Below the pieces are notes generated by a model, which ran no database searches, had not been told where the DNA came from, and was given only the letters and a program-made list of their open reading frames with translations. Position numbers and translations under genes: made by a program. 64,000 nt of DNA from Synechococcus sp. PROS-U-1 (GTDB lineage Bacteria; Cyanobacteriota; Cyanobacteriia; PCC-6307; Cyanobiaceae): positions 1,550,001 to 1,614,000 of the forward strand of contig NZ_CP047951.1 of assembly GCF_014279755.1 (NCBI RefSeq), given 5' to 3'. Of this stretch, positions 54,012-61,132 are shown piece by piece; the first letter of the stretch is position 1, and every line of letters starts with the position of its first letter.

Positions 54012-54040
54012 ACAATGAAAAAGCCCCGCCGAAGCAGGGC
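54012..54040 (-). terminator. Terminator of the gene at 54079
   Basis: Minus strand AGCCCTGC-TTC-GGCGGGGCT with TTTTTC. A decayed version of the same hairpin lies at 59466-59490 after the small RTX gene. Confidence 0.75.
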
Positions 54041-54078
54041 TGATGTTCGGGATCAGAAAAGCACTAGGCAGCTGCTTC

Positions 54079-54513
54079 CTAGGTCTTAGGAATTGTCACC
54101 ATGAATTGATCATCTTCAAAGCGACCGAAGCCGTCGGGCACAATCTTGCCCGCTGGTGTGTACAAAGTTAATTTGTAAGCGGTAGGCACGAAATCCAAAG
54201 TACAAGCAATGGGCTTGTTGCCCTTCATGATATCCCAAGTACATGAATGCAGTTGTCTTGTGAACTTGACCCTAGACGCATTCGTCAATTCATCGTGTGT
54301 TGCATCAGATGTCTTCCCCTTGAAAATCAGCTCATCATTGTTGAACCTGCCATCTTCATTCGTGTCCTGAAAAAGCTTGATTCTGGTAGACCGCTTGCCT
54401 TGTTTGAATGTGATCAAGCCATCTGTTCCACCTCGTGGACCGATAGGTCTGTTGAAATCAATCAAACCGTTACGGTTACCCGTGCCGCGAATTGTTCTAA
54501 TTTTGGCTGGCAT
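54079..54513 (-). CDS. Putative Ca-binding accessory protein
   Basis: The 144 residues include an EF-hand-like loop DTNEDGRFNNDELIF and Gly/Asn-rich N-terminus (RTIRGTGNRNGLIDFNRPIG). There is no signal peptide, which together with the composition suggests type I secretion like the RTX proteins. The C-terminus (GFGRFEDDQFMVTIPKT) is beta-rich. Function is unknown. Confidence 0.65.
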   Translation of the reverse strand: MPAKIRTIRGTGNRNGLIDFNRPIGPRGGTDGLITFKQGKRSTRIKLFQDTNEDGRFNNDELIFKGKTSDATHDELTNASRVKFTRQLHSCTWDIMKGNKPIACTLDFVPTAYKLTLYTPAGKIVPDGFGRFEDDQFMVTIPKT

Positions 54514-54764
54514 CGAACAAAACTATTTTTTTCGACCTTAGCCCTGGTTCTAGAAAACGCCATAAACGCCATGCATCCGCTTAGTCTCCTGTACTCAAAA
54601 AGTCACTCCTGTCTTTTAGGAGAGGGCCTCTGAGTCACGAAGGAAGAGGGTTATTGATCAAAAAATACAGCATTAACCGATGAAGGTAGATGCTGTTCAA
54701 CATGCTGATCAAACGTTTTCAACTACGACACCCATTCCTAGAGAAACCCTCAAGATGATTTAAA

Positions 54765-54876
54765 GGATCTCTCGCTTTGAGAGCAAAAAGCCGCAGGTTC
54801 GAATCCTGTCTCCCCGACCACTTAAAAAGGCAGTCCCCAGCTGAGATCTCCGCCGCTCCGCATGGGGCGGTTTTTT
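54765..54876 (+). repeat. Third att copy: tRNA-Pro 3' half plus terminator
   Basis: GAGAGCAAAAAGCCGCAGGT through TCTCCCCGACCA and the terminator (loop GCAT) match tRNA-Pro. The left flank GGATCTCTCGCTTT is shared with the second copy. After it, a further 220 bases repeat the segment downstream of the real tRNA-Pro. Confidence 0.9.
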
Positions 54877-55098
54877 ATTACTTGATCGCGTCTGTGTGAT
54901 CAGGGTGTAGTGAGGGCACAGGTCCACGCATCGATCACCACACGACTTCTCCAGAAGTTGTTGAAAGGATTTGGAACGTTCTTGGCCTTTGAACCCAGCA
55001 AACGAGTTCAATGGTCGGATCCGTCTATCCTTAGACCGTGGGGGTGAAGCAGCTTTCCCCGAGATGACGTGAAAGGCCAGAATCTGACGGGGGGAAAC
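54877..55098 (+). repeat. Copy of the tRNA-Pro downstream segment
   Basis: It matches 40274-40490 with many changes, ending GTGGGGGTGAAGCAGCTTTC, TGACGTGAAAGGCC, GAATCTGACGGGG. No gene is seen. Confidence 0.7.
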
Positions 55099-55114
55099 CG
55101 CAGAACATCAGTCG

Positions 55115-55266
55115 ATGACTTCCGCTATCAAGCGAGTCAGGAAGCTGCATCGTCGCGGCAACCTCATCACGTCAACCCAACTTGCAGATGCCCGTCAGCA
55201 GATGGATGCGTTGAGCAAGCCCGCGAGCAAGAGCTGCAACGTGACGTTGATCAGCTGGAGAAATGA
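55115..55266 (+). pseudogene. Small coiled-coil gene with a frameshift
   Basis: The frame MTSAIKRVRKLHRRGNLITS TQLADARQQMDAL is continued in another phase by EQAREQELQRDVDQLEK and a stop. The shift lies near 55209-55216. Joined, it would be a roughly 50-residue helical protein. Confidence 0.55.
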
Positions 55267-55555
55267 TTTGAGGGCTGTATCGAAAGCGCCAGTGCGTAAT
55301 AGGTAGCTACAAGAAAGCGCTTGTACCTGCAGACCAGTGATTGCTCCTTTGTCGTCAGTGCTGGCACGGATCATGAGATTGTTCTTGCTGCTTAGATCCC
55401 GGGGCTCTGGCTCTGATTGGCATATGCCAGTAGGTGGAAGCGAGCTCCTTGGGGTTGTTGATCTACGAGCGAATGATCGTCCGATCGGGTGAGGGCTCAC
55501 TGTCATTCGATGCACGCCCATTTCAGGTCTCTACTGTTCGTCTGTCTTCCTCTTT

Positions 55556-55729
55556 ATGGACATGGCATTCGACGGGGTAGACAAGACAGCTCGTTTCATC
55601 ACTGAGGCCAGGGCACGTGCTCAGGCCGCTTTGCATGAAACATCTCCAAAGCTCACGGCTTTGGAGAAAGCGATGTGGCTCAAGTTGAAGCGAGGTGAAC
55701 GACCCTGCAAAAACAGTAAGGCGGCGTAA
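55556..55729 (+). CDS. Small basic protein
   Basis: The 57-residue frame (MDMAFDGVDKTARFITEARA, KLTALEKAMWLKLKRGERPC) is helical and basic. It is too regular to be a chance frame. A hairpin with T-run on the opposite strand follows near 55770-55795. No family is recognised. Confidence 0.55.
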   Translation: MDMAFDGVDKTARFITEARARAQAALHETSPKLTALEKAMWLKLKRGERPCKNSKAA

Positions 55730-55978
55730 TTAACAGCGCATCGGCGCCTCATCAAAAAGGAAGGCCGCCCTTCCCGATGGAAAGACGGCCTAACTCGCTC
55801 GTTTGTGCATTGCAGTCGACCTAATCAGTGAAGCTGGTTTCGTGAAGCGAAATGCTTTATCGAAGAACAGTGAACTGAAAGAAAAAGGTCGAAGCGTCTG
55901 GCTTGTGGCAACCCTGGGGCCATTGGGACCAGGTGTGAAACAGAACTCCTAAGGGGCACCTAATCACGGTGCAGAGGA

Positions 55979-56449
55979 GTGTCGACTGATCAGACGCACA
56001 TCAGTGTCGTCACAGACGAAGTGCTCACGGTTGGGTTGAAAAGTTGGAGCAGGGGCCAAAAAAGTCAGGCTGCTTCTGCGATGTGCTCAGGTGGAGTGTC
56101 GGCCGTCATGGGCTCCTCCGATCTCGATGAACACACTCTCGTCAGTGGCGGAGCACCCGGCAATCAGCTGTCGTGCTCATTGCCTTTTGGGGCCCGCCGA
56201 CCGATCGTGGGAACGGCGTGCGTAGTGCTGGCTGTCTTGCGTCTCAGTGCAGCGGAATGGCGTTTCGTCCTCACCTCGTTCTCAGTCAAGGTGGCGATCT
56301 TTTGGCTTGCTCAGCTGGTGGTGTGCGAGTGGGATCCGGAGCGGCGGGTGTGCGATGTGGTGGAGAAGGGTTTTCTCCCCTGCCTGATCACTTATGGGGT
56401 GATGGATTTTCTGGTGAGCCCTCCATTAAGGCGCCGCTGGAGCCGCTAG
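55979..56449 (+). CDS. Small membrane protein, RLSAAE family, copy 2
   Basis: The last 74 residues, from a GTG at 56225, match the gene at 48772: LRLSAAEWRFVLTSFSVKVA, FWLAQLVVCEWDPERRVCDV, EKGFLPCLITYGVMDFLVS, RRRWSR. Two membrane helices are present. The ORF is open back to a GTG at 55979, but the extra 82 residues have no counterpart in copy 1 and the later start is more likely. Confidence 0.65.
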   Translation: MSTDQTHISVVTDEVLTVGLKSWSRGQKSQAASAMCSGGVSAVMGSSDLDEHTLVSGGAPGNQLSCSLPFGARRPIVGTACVVLAVLRLSAAEWRFVLTSFSVKVAIFWLAQLVVCEWDPERRVCDVVEKGFLPCLITYGVMDFLVSPPLRRRWSR

Positions 56450-56494
56450 CCCCGTTGCCAAGCCACCATCACCCACGTCAGCACATATAAGTAG

Positions 56495-56762
56495 TTGCAT
56501 AGGGACGCAACGCGAGAGGGCTGGCTCATCATTCGGGTCGGCTTTTGGATCAGCCGCTTTCACCGCAACGAGAAGGCATGTTTTCCTGATCCACGGGTGT
56601 TCGTGGAGCATGGGCGGGAGATGCTCAGTGGCGAACCTGCTTGCCCTGTTCAAGCGGCAGGAATCCCTGCGCCGCGATAGCGCAACGGAGCATTGGGAAA
56701 AGCGTCTGCGGTTGGACTGGACAGCCACTGCCCCTGCTTGGGGTGCAAAGTTTGAGCCCTAA
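56495..56762 (+). pseudogene. DUF1651 gene with a frameshift
   Basis: EGWLIIRVGFWISRFHRNEK and PDPRVFVEHGREMLSGEPA are clear DUF1651 features of picocyanobacteria. Near 56637 the frame shifts; the other phase continues LLALFKRQESLRRDSATEHW EKRLRLDW to a stop. The gene is inactive or carries a sequence error. The family's role is unknown. Confidence 0.75.
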
Positions 56763-56917
56763 AAAGCCGTAGAAGACTGGGCTATGGCAAACCACAGGGA
56801 GCCAATTGCAGCGTTGCCTCCAACGCAAAGTGCTCCCACGATCATCCCGAAATAAAAGAGCTTGAAGTACCCAAGACGTGTCTCGGGCACCCAAACATCG
56901 ATTTCCTCCTTGGACAT
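56759..56917 (-). CDS. Small membrane protein in the hli pair
   Basis: The 52 residues (MSKEEIDVWVPETRLGYFKL, FYFGMIVGALCVGGNAAIGS, LWFAIAQSSTAF) contain one or two membrane helices. The ATG overlaps the hli stop by one base (TGATG), so the two are coupled. It may work with the Hli protein in the thylakoid; this is inferred only from the overlap. Confidence 0.7.
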   Translation of the reverse strand: MSKEEIDVWVPETRLGYFKLFYFGMIVGALCVGGNAAIGSLWFAIAQSSTAF

Positions 56918-57051
56918 CAGCCCATTCCGATCTGAGAAAGGATCCCTTGGCCGGTGAGTAGCTCAGTCCCAAGGCCAATGATGAATCCCATCATTGCGAG
57001 GCGGCCGTTCCAGGTTTCAGCGAAAGAAGAGAAGCCGAACTTGCTGTCCAT
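56917..57051 (-). CDS. hli: High-light-inducible (Hli/Scp) protein
   Basis: The 44-residue protein MDSKFGFSSFAETWNGRLAM MGFIIGLGTELLTGQGILSQ IGMG has the chlorophyll-binding ExxNGRxAMxGF helix of the LHC superfamily. Hli proteins bind chlorophyll and carotenoid and protect photosystem assembly in strong light. The start MDSKFG is preferred to a longer ORF. Hli genes are often carried on islands and by cyanophages. Confidence 0.9.
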   Translation of the reverse strand: MDSKFGFSSFAETWNGRLAMMGFIIGLGTELLTGQGILSQIGMG

Positions 57052-57219
57052 AGGTTTATTAAAAAACGTAACAACTATACAGATGGGCAGGCCAGGCTCG
57101 TGTACCAAATGATGCTTTCCAGCTCTCCAAGGTCAACCGCTGCTTTGTTGTGAGCTTTAAGGGTGATGAAGTTTCGATCCCCACTTGGGGGGTTGAGGTT
57201 GAGCCGTGATCGATCAGGC

Positions 57220-57252
57220 AATAAAAAAACCCCACCATTTCTGACGGGGTGA
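57220..57252 (-). terminator. R1-type terminator hairpin after the GrrA gene
   Basis: Minus strand CCCCGTCAGAAATGGTGGGG with seven T. It is the terminal hairpin of R1 without the rest of the repeat, 16 bases after the grrA stop. Confidence 0.85.
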
Positions 57253-57267
57253 AGTCAGCTCGCAGTT

Positions 57268-57648
57268 CTACCAATTCGCAAAGCCACGTCGCCCGCCACC
57301 GTTGCCCCAGGCACCTGAACCATTGCGCCAGCCACCACCACCGGCATTAGCGAAACCGCGACCGGCGTTAGCGAAACCGCCACCATTGCGCCAGCCACCG
57401 CCACCGCCGTTAACCCAGCCACGTCGATAGCCACCGTTAGCCCACCCAGCGATCTCAAGCGGTTGGTGCAGCCTTGCCTTCAAAATGTGCGACCAGCTGT
57501 CGTCACCTTGTGCAGCTGCAATGCGTTGCTCAATGCTGTTGTCAGCTTTTTGAATGGAATATGTTCCGGCCTCAGTGGCGCCAACACTGCTCCAGGTGCT
57601 GAGCAGGATCATTGTTCCAAGAAGGGTGGTTGGCTTCATTAGGGCCAT
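57268..57648 (-). CDS. grrA: GrrA-type glycine-rich RiPP precursor
   Basis: The 126-residue product has a signal-like head (KPTTLLGTMILLSTWSSVGA), a leader with SIEQRIAAAQ, and a C-terminal half of Gly with eight aromatic-x-Asn units (WAN, WVN, WRN, FAN, FAN, WRN, WGN, FAN). This is the layout of GrrA/OscA1-type precursors, in which the radical-SAM enzyme GrrM crosslinks Trp or Phe to Asn into three-residue cyclophanes. No radical-SAM gene lies in this window. The R2 leader lies upstream and an R1-type terminator follows. Function of the mature peptides is unknown. Confidence 0.85.
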   Translation of the reverse strand: MALMKPTTLLGTMILLSTWSSVGATEAGTYSIQKADNSIEQRIAAAQGDDSWSHILKARLHQPLEIAGWANGGYRRGWVNGGGGGWRNGGGFANAGRGFANAGGGGWRNGSGAWGNGGGRRGFANW

Positions 57649-57694
57649 TGAGCAGGTGAACCTCTGAAGTACTAGCCACGATGCAAGCGGCTGG

Positions 57695-57870
57695 TCATTG
57701 GTCAGATGGGACTGCCTTGAGTGTTCCCCGGACTTCTCAAGCAACAAAAAACCCGCGAATGTTGATAGCTTTAGGCGTGAGGTTTGATCGGGAAATGAAT
57801 AATGGACATATCAGAGCCCCATACTTTGTACTGCAGTCTCTTGTAATTCTTTCAGCAGCTCTGAATCCAA
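57695..57870 (-). repeat. R2 leader and degenerate R1 copy E upstream of grrA
   Basis: 57700-57747 is the R2 leader (TTGAGAAGTCCGGGGAACAC). 57748-57870 is a diverged R1: the terminator stem is short and the arms no longer pair well, but TTTGATCGGGAAATGAATAA and CTTGTAATTCTTTCAGC are recognisable. Confidence 0.6.
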
Positions 57871-57893
57871 ATCAGACTCCCCTTCCTGCAACA

Positions 57894-58907
57894 TCAATTG
57901 AACACCAGATTGTCTGCAGTCAGACCTGGACCACCCTTGAGGATAGCAATGATGCCACCATCACCAAACCCTTGATCTACACCATTTTCGTTGAAGTAGA
58001 GACCACCTTGCTTTTGATCATAGAGGAAGTCGATATCCAACTTGTCAAATTGCCTTTTGATCATCTTCTTATTCCTAGCAGCTACAAAGGTAGCAGAGCT
58101 ATCGACACCAAAGCTAACGGTACTGATTTCCAGGGTGTCGGTCGATGGGTTGAAGCCAGTAATTTTATCTATTGATTTCTTATTAAAACTGAATGGCTTA
58201 TTGATTGACACAACTTCCTCTTCATCTGAACCCACTGGAGAATCTGCCGTTCCCCATATCCGTTTAAGAGCTTTGATGTCGATCTCTTGAAACCAATTCA
58301 TCACCTGCCCCGACCGCCCTTCATCTTCGTAGCCCATAATAGTTTCAACAGTAGGATCGTCTGAACTGGATACTGCCCAGTCACCATCATCTTTATCCCA
58401 TGGATGCTCTAATCCGAGGAGGTGACCTAATTCATGAATAAAGATTTTTTGCCACACCGATCTCTCCCAATCGTCATGAGGAAAGGCATCTGGATTCTTA
58501 TGAGCATCGGGATATTTTCTTCCCTCAAGACCAGATTGATAAGTCATTGACAAATAAATGTCACCATCAGTGCCTCTTCCCCAGGCTCCATTCACCGCAT
58601 CAGCGTGCGGGACGGTTGTCACCTTGACTTGGGTGTGAGAATTTTTTTCTTTATTAACAACCTTGATTTTAATCCCAAATTCGTTGTTGACTCTTGAAAA
58701 CGCTTCCCTCATAACTCTGTACTGCCAATCAGCTGGTCGCTTAGTCTTAGTTCTTATATCTTTCTGTGCCCTATCGTCCCAGGCAGTATGCGGCTCTCCA
58801 CCAGGAGATATATAGATTTTTAAAGTCAAATCGCTGCCTACAGCTTCCTTCATGTCTTTAATTTCCTCATTCGAATGAATGAGCTCTCTGACTTTGATCT
58901 TTTTCAT
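57894..58907 (-). CDS. Metzincin-type zinc protease, serralysin-like without RTX nonapeptides
   Basis: The 337 residues include the zinc site FIHELGHLLGLEHPW and the Met-turn TIMGYEDEG. After ALKRIWGTAD a C-terminal domain (KITGFNPSTDTLEIS, YFNENGVDQGFGDGGIIAIL, LTADNLVF) resembles the ends of type-I-secreted enzymes. There is no N-terminal signal peptide. It probably leaves the cell through a type I system and cleaves proteins outside. The GGxGxD repeats of true serralysins are missing. Confidence 0.85.
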   Translation of the reverse strand: MKKIKVRELIHSNEEIKDMKEAVGSDLTLKIYISPGGEPHTAWDDRAQKDIRTKTKRPADWQYRVMREAFSRVNNEFGIKIKVVNKEKNSHTQVKVTTVPHADAVNGAWGRGTDGDIYLSMTYQSGLEGRKYPDAHKNPDAFPHDDWERSVWQKIFIHELGHLLGLEHPWDKDDGDWAVSSSDDPTVETIMGYEDEGRSGQVMNWFQEIDIKALKRIWGTADSPVGSDEEEVVSINKPFSFNKKSIDKITGFNPSTDTLEISTVSFGVDSSATFVAARNKKMIKRQFDKLDIDFLYDQKQGGLYFNENGVDQGFGDGGIIAILKGGPGLTADNLVFN

Positions 58908-58977
58908 CTTTAATTAATTGGCGTAATTCCTGGTGTTGCAATAACCCACCGTAGTATCAGCATCGTCTGTATCCTAG

Positions 58978-59095
58978 TGAACCCTCTCAACGTCTTTCAT
59001 GACCAGCTTGGAGCTGTCATTCTCGCGCTGCTTGATGCGACCTGAGCTAGCAAGGGCACCGAAGAGCAGGGATGAACCAGCAGGGGGTTGTGCCA
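58978..59095 (-). pseudogene. Head fragment of the PPAG family
   Basis: MAQPPAGSSLLFGALASSGR IKQREN copies the head and the 5' leader (TAGGGCAACTTTAGCTCACC type) of the gene at 44893. It breaks off after about 35 residues. Confidence 0.7.
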
Positions 59096-59129
59096 TGGGT
59101 GAGCTAAAGCTGCCCTAGTGATAGCAGTG

Positions 59130-59281
59130 GATCAACTAAAAAAACCCGCCATTGCTGACGGGGTGCTGCATGAGAGGTTTTGCCGGGGGTTTGCTCAGGA
59201 ATCACATATCCTGCCCTGCTTTTCCCTTTTGGGTCTTGTATGGCTTTCAGCCAGTGAGGAACGGCATCAGGCTCCCCGGCA
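59130..59281 (-). repeat. R1 structured repeat, copy D, full length with changed arms
   Basis: Arms TGCCGGGGG (59181-59189) and CTCCCCGGCA (59272-59281) pair; relative to copy C a T-A became C-G and an A-T became G-C. AGCC/GGCT and the CCC-TTTT-GGG hairpin are kept. The terminator CCCCGTCAGCAATGGCGGG with seven T ends it on the minus strand. Confidence 0.85.
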
Positions 59282-59515
59282 TTCCATGGCTCACATTTTT
59301 TCTGCGATCAAACCAATCAGACGGTCTTTATCAAAGTCAGCCCCGAATTGTGAATCCTCATCCTTGAATCCCTTAGTGGATTACCAACGGGTAGTCGACC
59401 GGGTGAAGGAGATCGAAAAAAATGGGGGGGTGGGGTGGGGGCGTAGATCAGTAGGTCGTGGACATGAACAAGCCCCGCCGAAGCAGAGCTCAATCAATTG
59501 AATTGAATTAAACCA

Positions 59516-60409
59516 TCAAACAATTGCATTCCGTCGAGTATCTATAGATAGCTCGTTGGCACTGACACCATCAATAACTGCAACGAGATCACCATCTTTG
59601 TATACAACTGATGCATTTGAGAAGTCATCGATTGCATCGTGATAAATGCCTTCTGCTTCCCATGGATCCAATCCTGCACGCTGAAGGTGATCGCGGATAT
59701 CTTCCCAAGCATCGCGATAGTCCTTTATGACCGGATCAATACCATCTGTGACACCTTCAACCATCAAAAGTTTGTCCTCGCCTTGAGTAAAGTCTTCGAT
59801 AAACATCAACCCTCTACCAACTTGAGTGATAAATGTATCAGAGTGATCTCCACCATTCACTACATCAACGCCAATGCCGCCTGTGACGGTATCACGCCCT
59901 TTTCCTGTACTGATGGTGTTTAAACCTTGACCTGCATCAATTTCATCTCTCCCATCTGAAGTTGTGATTTCATTGTCACCATTAGTCCCTTTTATGGTGA
60001 AATCAATACGATCAGCCTCACTAGCATCTAAATTCTCAAAGTTTATGATATTCATCTCGTCTGTATGCCTCGTGCCCCGAAACTCTTGCGTCTGACTGAA
60101 ATCCCCTGAGCCCATATCCCAGGTGATCGTCCCATTAATATCTTGCTTCTCATCGATAATCAGCGTGTCGCCATTGTTGGGCTCTCTTGTGCCATGCATT
60201 TTTCGAATTGCATCGGCGTCGTAAACACCTTGCTTTGCTCCAAAAAGTTGTTGAAGGAAGCTGACAAATTTCGCACCAGTGAGAGTGTGCGTGGTGGTTT
60301 CAAAAGTCATTGTTCTGTGTGAGATGTGTTTCGGTTCGTTGGGGTTGTGTCCCCATCCGATGTACACACCATCTCCGGAATCACGGGACCAGTTGATGAC
60401 CTGAGTCAA
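59516..60409 (-). CDS. Small RTX-like secreted protein
   Basis: The 297 residues include VINWSRDSGDGVYIGW at the start and a short run of RTX-like repeats (GTNGDNEITTSDGRDEIDAG; GGIGVDVVNGGDHSDTFI). The C-terminal segment has MFIEDFTQGEDKLLMVEGV and VVYKDGDLVAVIDGVSANEL, typical of type I secretion ends. There is no signal peptide. It probably binds Ca2+ outside the cell. A later ATG (MTFETTTHTLTG) is an alternative start. Confidence 0.8.
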   Translation of the reverse strand: MTQVINWSRDSGDGVYIGWGHNPNEPKHISHRTMTFETTTHTLTGAKFVSFLQQLFGAKQGVYDADAIRKMHGTREPNNGDTLIIDEKQDINGTITWDMGSGDFSQTQEFRGTRHTDEMNIINFENLDASEADRIDFTIKGTNGDNEITTSDGRDEIDAGQGLNTISTGKGRDTVTGGIGVDVVNGGDHSDTFITQVGRGLMFIEDFTQGEDKLLMVEGVTDGIDPVIKDYRDAWEDIRDHLQRAGLDPWEAEGIYHDAIDDFSNASVVYKDGDLVAVIDGVSANELSIDTRRNAIV

Positions 60410-60461
60410 AGCTGCCTGTGATGTTGATCACAGGGGCTCAGAAGCATTGCAATGACTGGGT

Positions 60462-60539
60462 CTAGAGGCTCATCCCCATGTGCCAACCCGTCAGCCTGTC
60501 CTGCTCTTCCACCGTCAGGAACGGGTCAAGCCAGTCCAT
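60462..60539 (-). CDS. Tiny protein, WL..FLTVEEQD family, copy 2
   Basis: MDWLDPFLTVEEQDRLTGWH MGMSL, 25 residues, matches the frame at 50763. Its start overlaps the preceding 40-residue frame in another phase. Confidence 0.4.
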   Translation of the reverse strand: MDWLDPFLTVEEQDRLTGWHMGMSL

Positions 60540-60637
60540 TGTCGGCAAAAAGCCTCTTCTGAGTCATCAAACTCAGCAATGAGAGCATCTGCCACGGCTC
60601 TTTGCTCATAAGAAAGAAGAAGCTCGGCTCTGCGCAT
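60515..60637 (-). CDS. 40-residue helical protein
   Basis: MRRAELLLSYEQRAVADALI AEFDDSEEAFCRQWTGLTRS. It is followed with overlap by the tiny WL..FLTVEEQD frame, as the other 40-residue gene is at 50.8 kb. It is similar in size but not in sequence to that gene. Confidence 0.45.
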   Translation of the reverse strand: MRRAELLLSYEQRAVADALIAEFDDSEEAFCRQWTGLTRS

Positions 60638-60706
60638 TAATCACCTAGACACTTGAATCTGTTGTAGTGGGAACGCGTCTACAGTAATTAGATACAGATT
60701 TCTTCT

Positions 60707-61132
60707 ATGCACCTAGTCAGACATAACCAACACAAGAAAGAAATAAACTTATCCAAGATGCTTTTGCATCACTGTAACCTTGATAACCGTTCGCTAGAGG
60801 TTATAACTACTACCTCTCTCAGATATTCCTTTGACTATCATTTGAATGAGGCAAATTTGGTAGCAATGGATTCAAACAAATCGGATACCTACTCAAGAGC
60901 ACTAAAGCTATTCACAGCATCAGTCATAAAACCAGACCATGATTTACGGCGACTGGCAAGTGATTACCACTGTTATGAGGAGCTGATGGAAATTAGATTT
61001 CATTGCCTGACCTACCTACAAAGCTTAAAGGAAATTCATGAGATAGATTTTCCTGATGAAAGTGATGAACTTGAAACAGAAAAGATAAGACATGAAAAAG
61101 CTGCTGCTATGACTTCTCAAGAATTCAAATAA
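60707..61132 (+). CDS. Hypothetical protein in an AT-rich stretch
   Basis: The 141 residues (NQHKKEINLSKMLLHHCNLD, LKLFTASVIKPDHDLRRLAS, FHCLTYLQSLKEIHEIDFP) are helical and soluble. Base composition is much more AT-rich than the surroundings, as in the block at 41.3-42.8 kb, suggesting a different origin. No family is recognised. Confidence 0.6.
   Translation: MHLVRHNQHKKEINLSKMLLHHCNLDNRSLEVITTTSLRYSFDYHLNEANLVAMDSNKSDTYSRALKLFTASVIKPDHDLRRLASDYHCYEELMEIRFHCLTYLQSLKEIHEIDFPDESDELETEKIRHEKAAAMTSQEFK

Noticed and set aside
40476-59281. R1 copies as integron attC sites separating gene cassettes
   Set aside because: The arms lack the GTTRRRY/RYYYAAC core triplets, and there is no integron integrase; the layout is only superficially similar.
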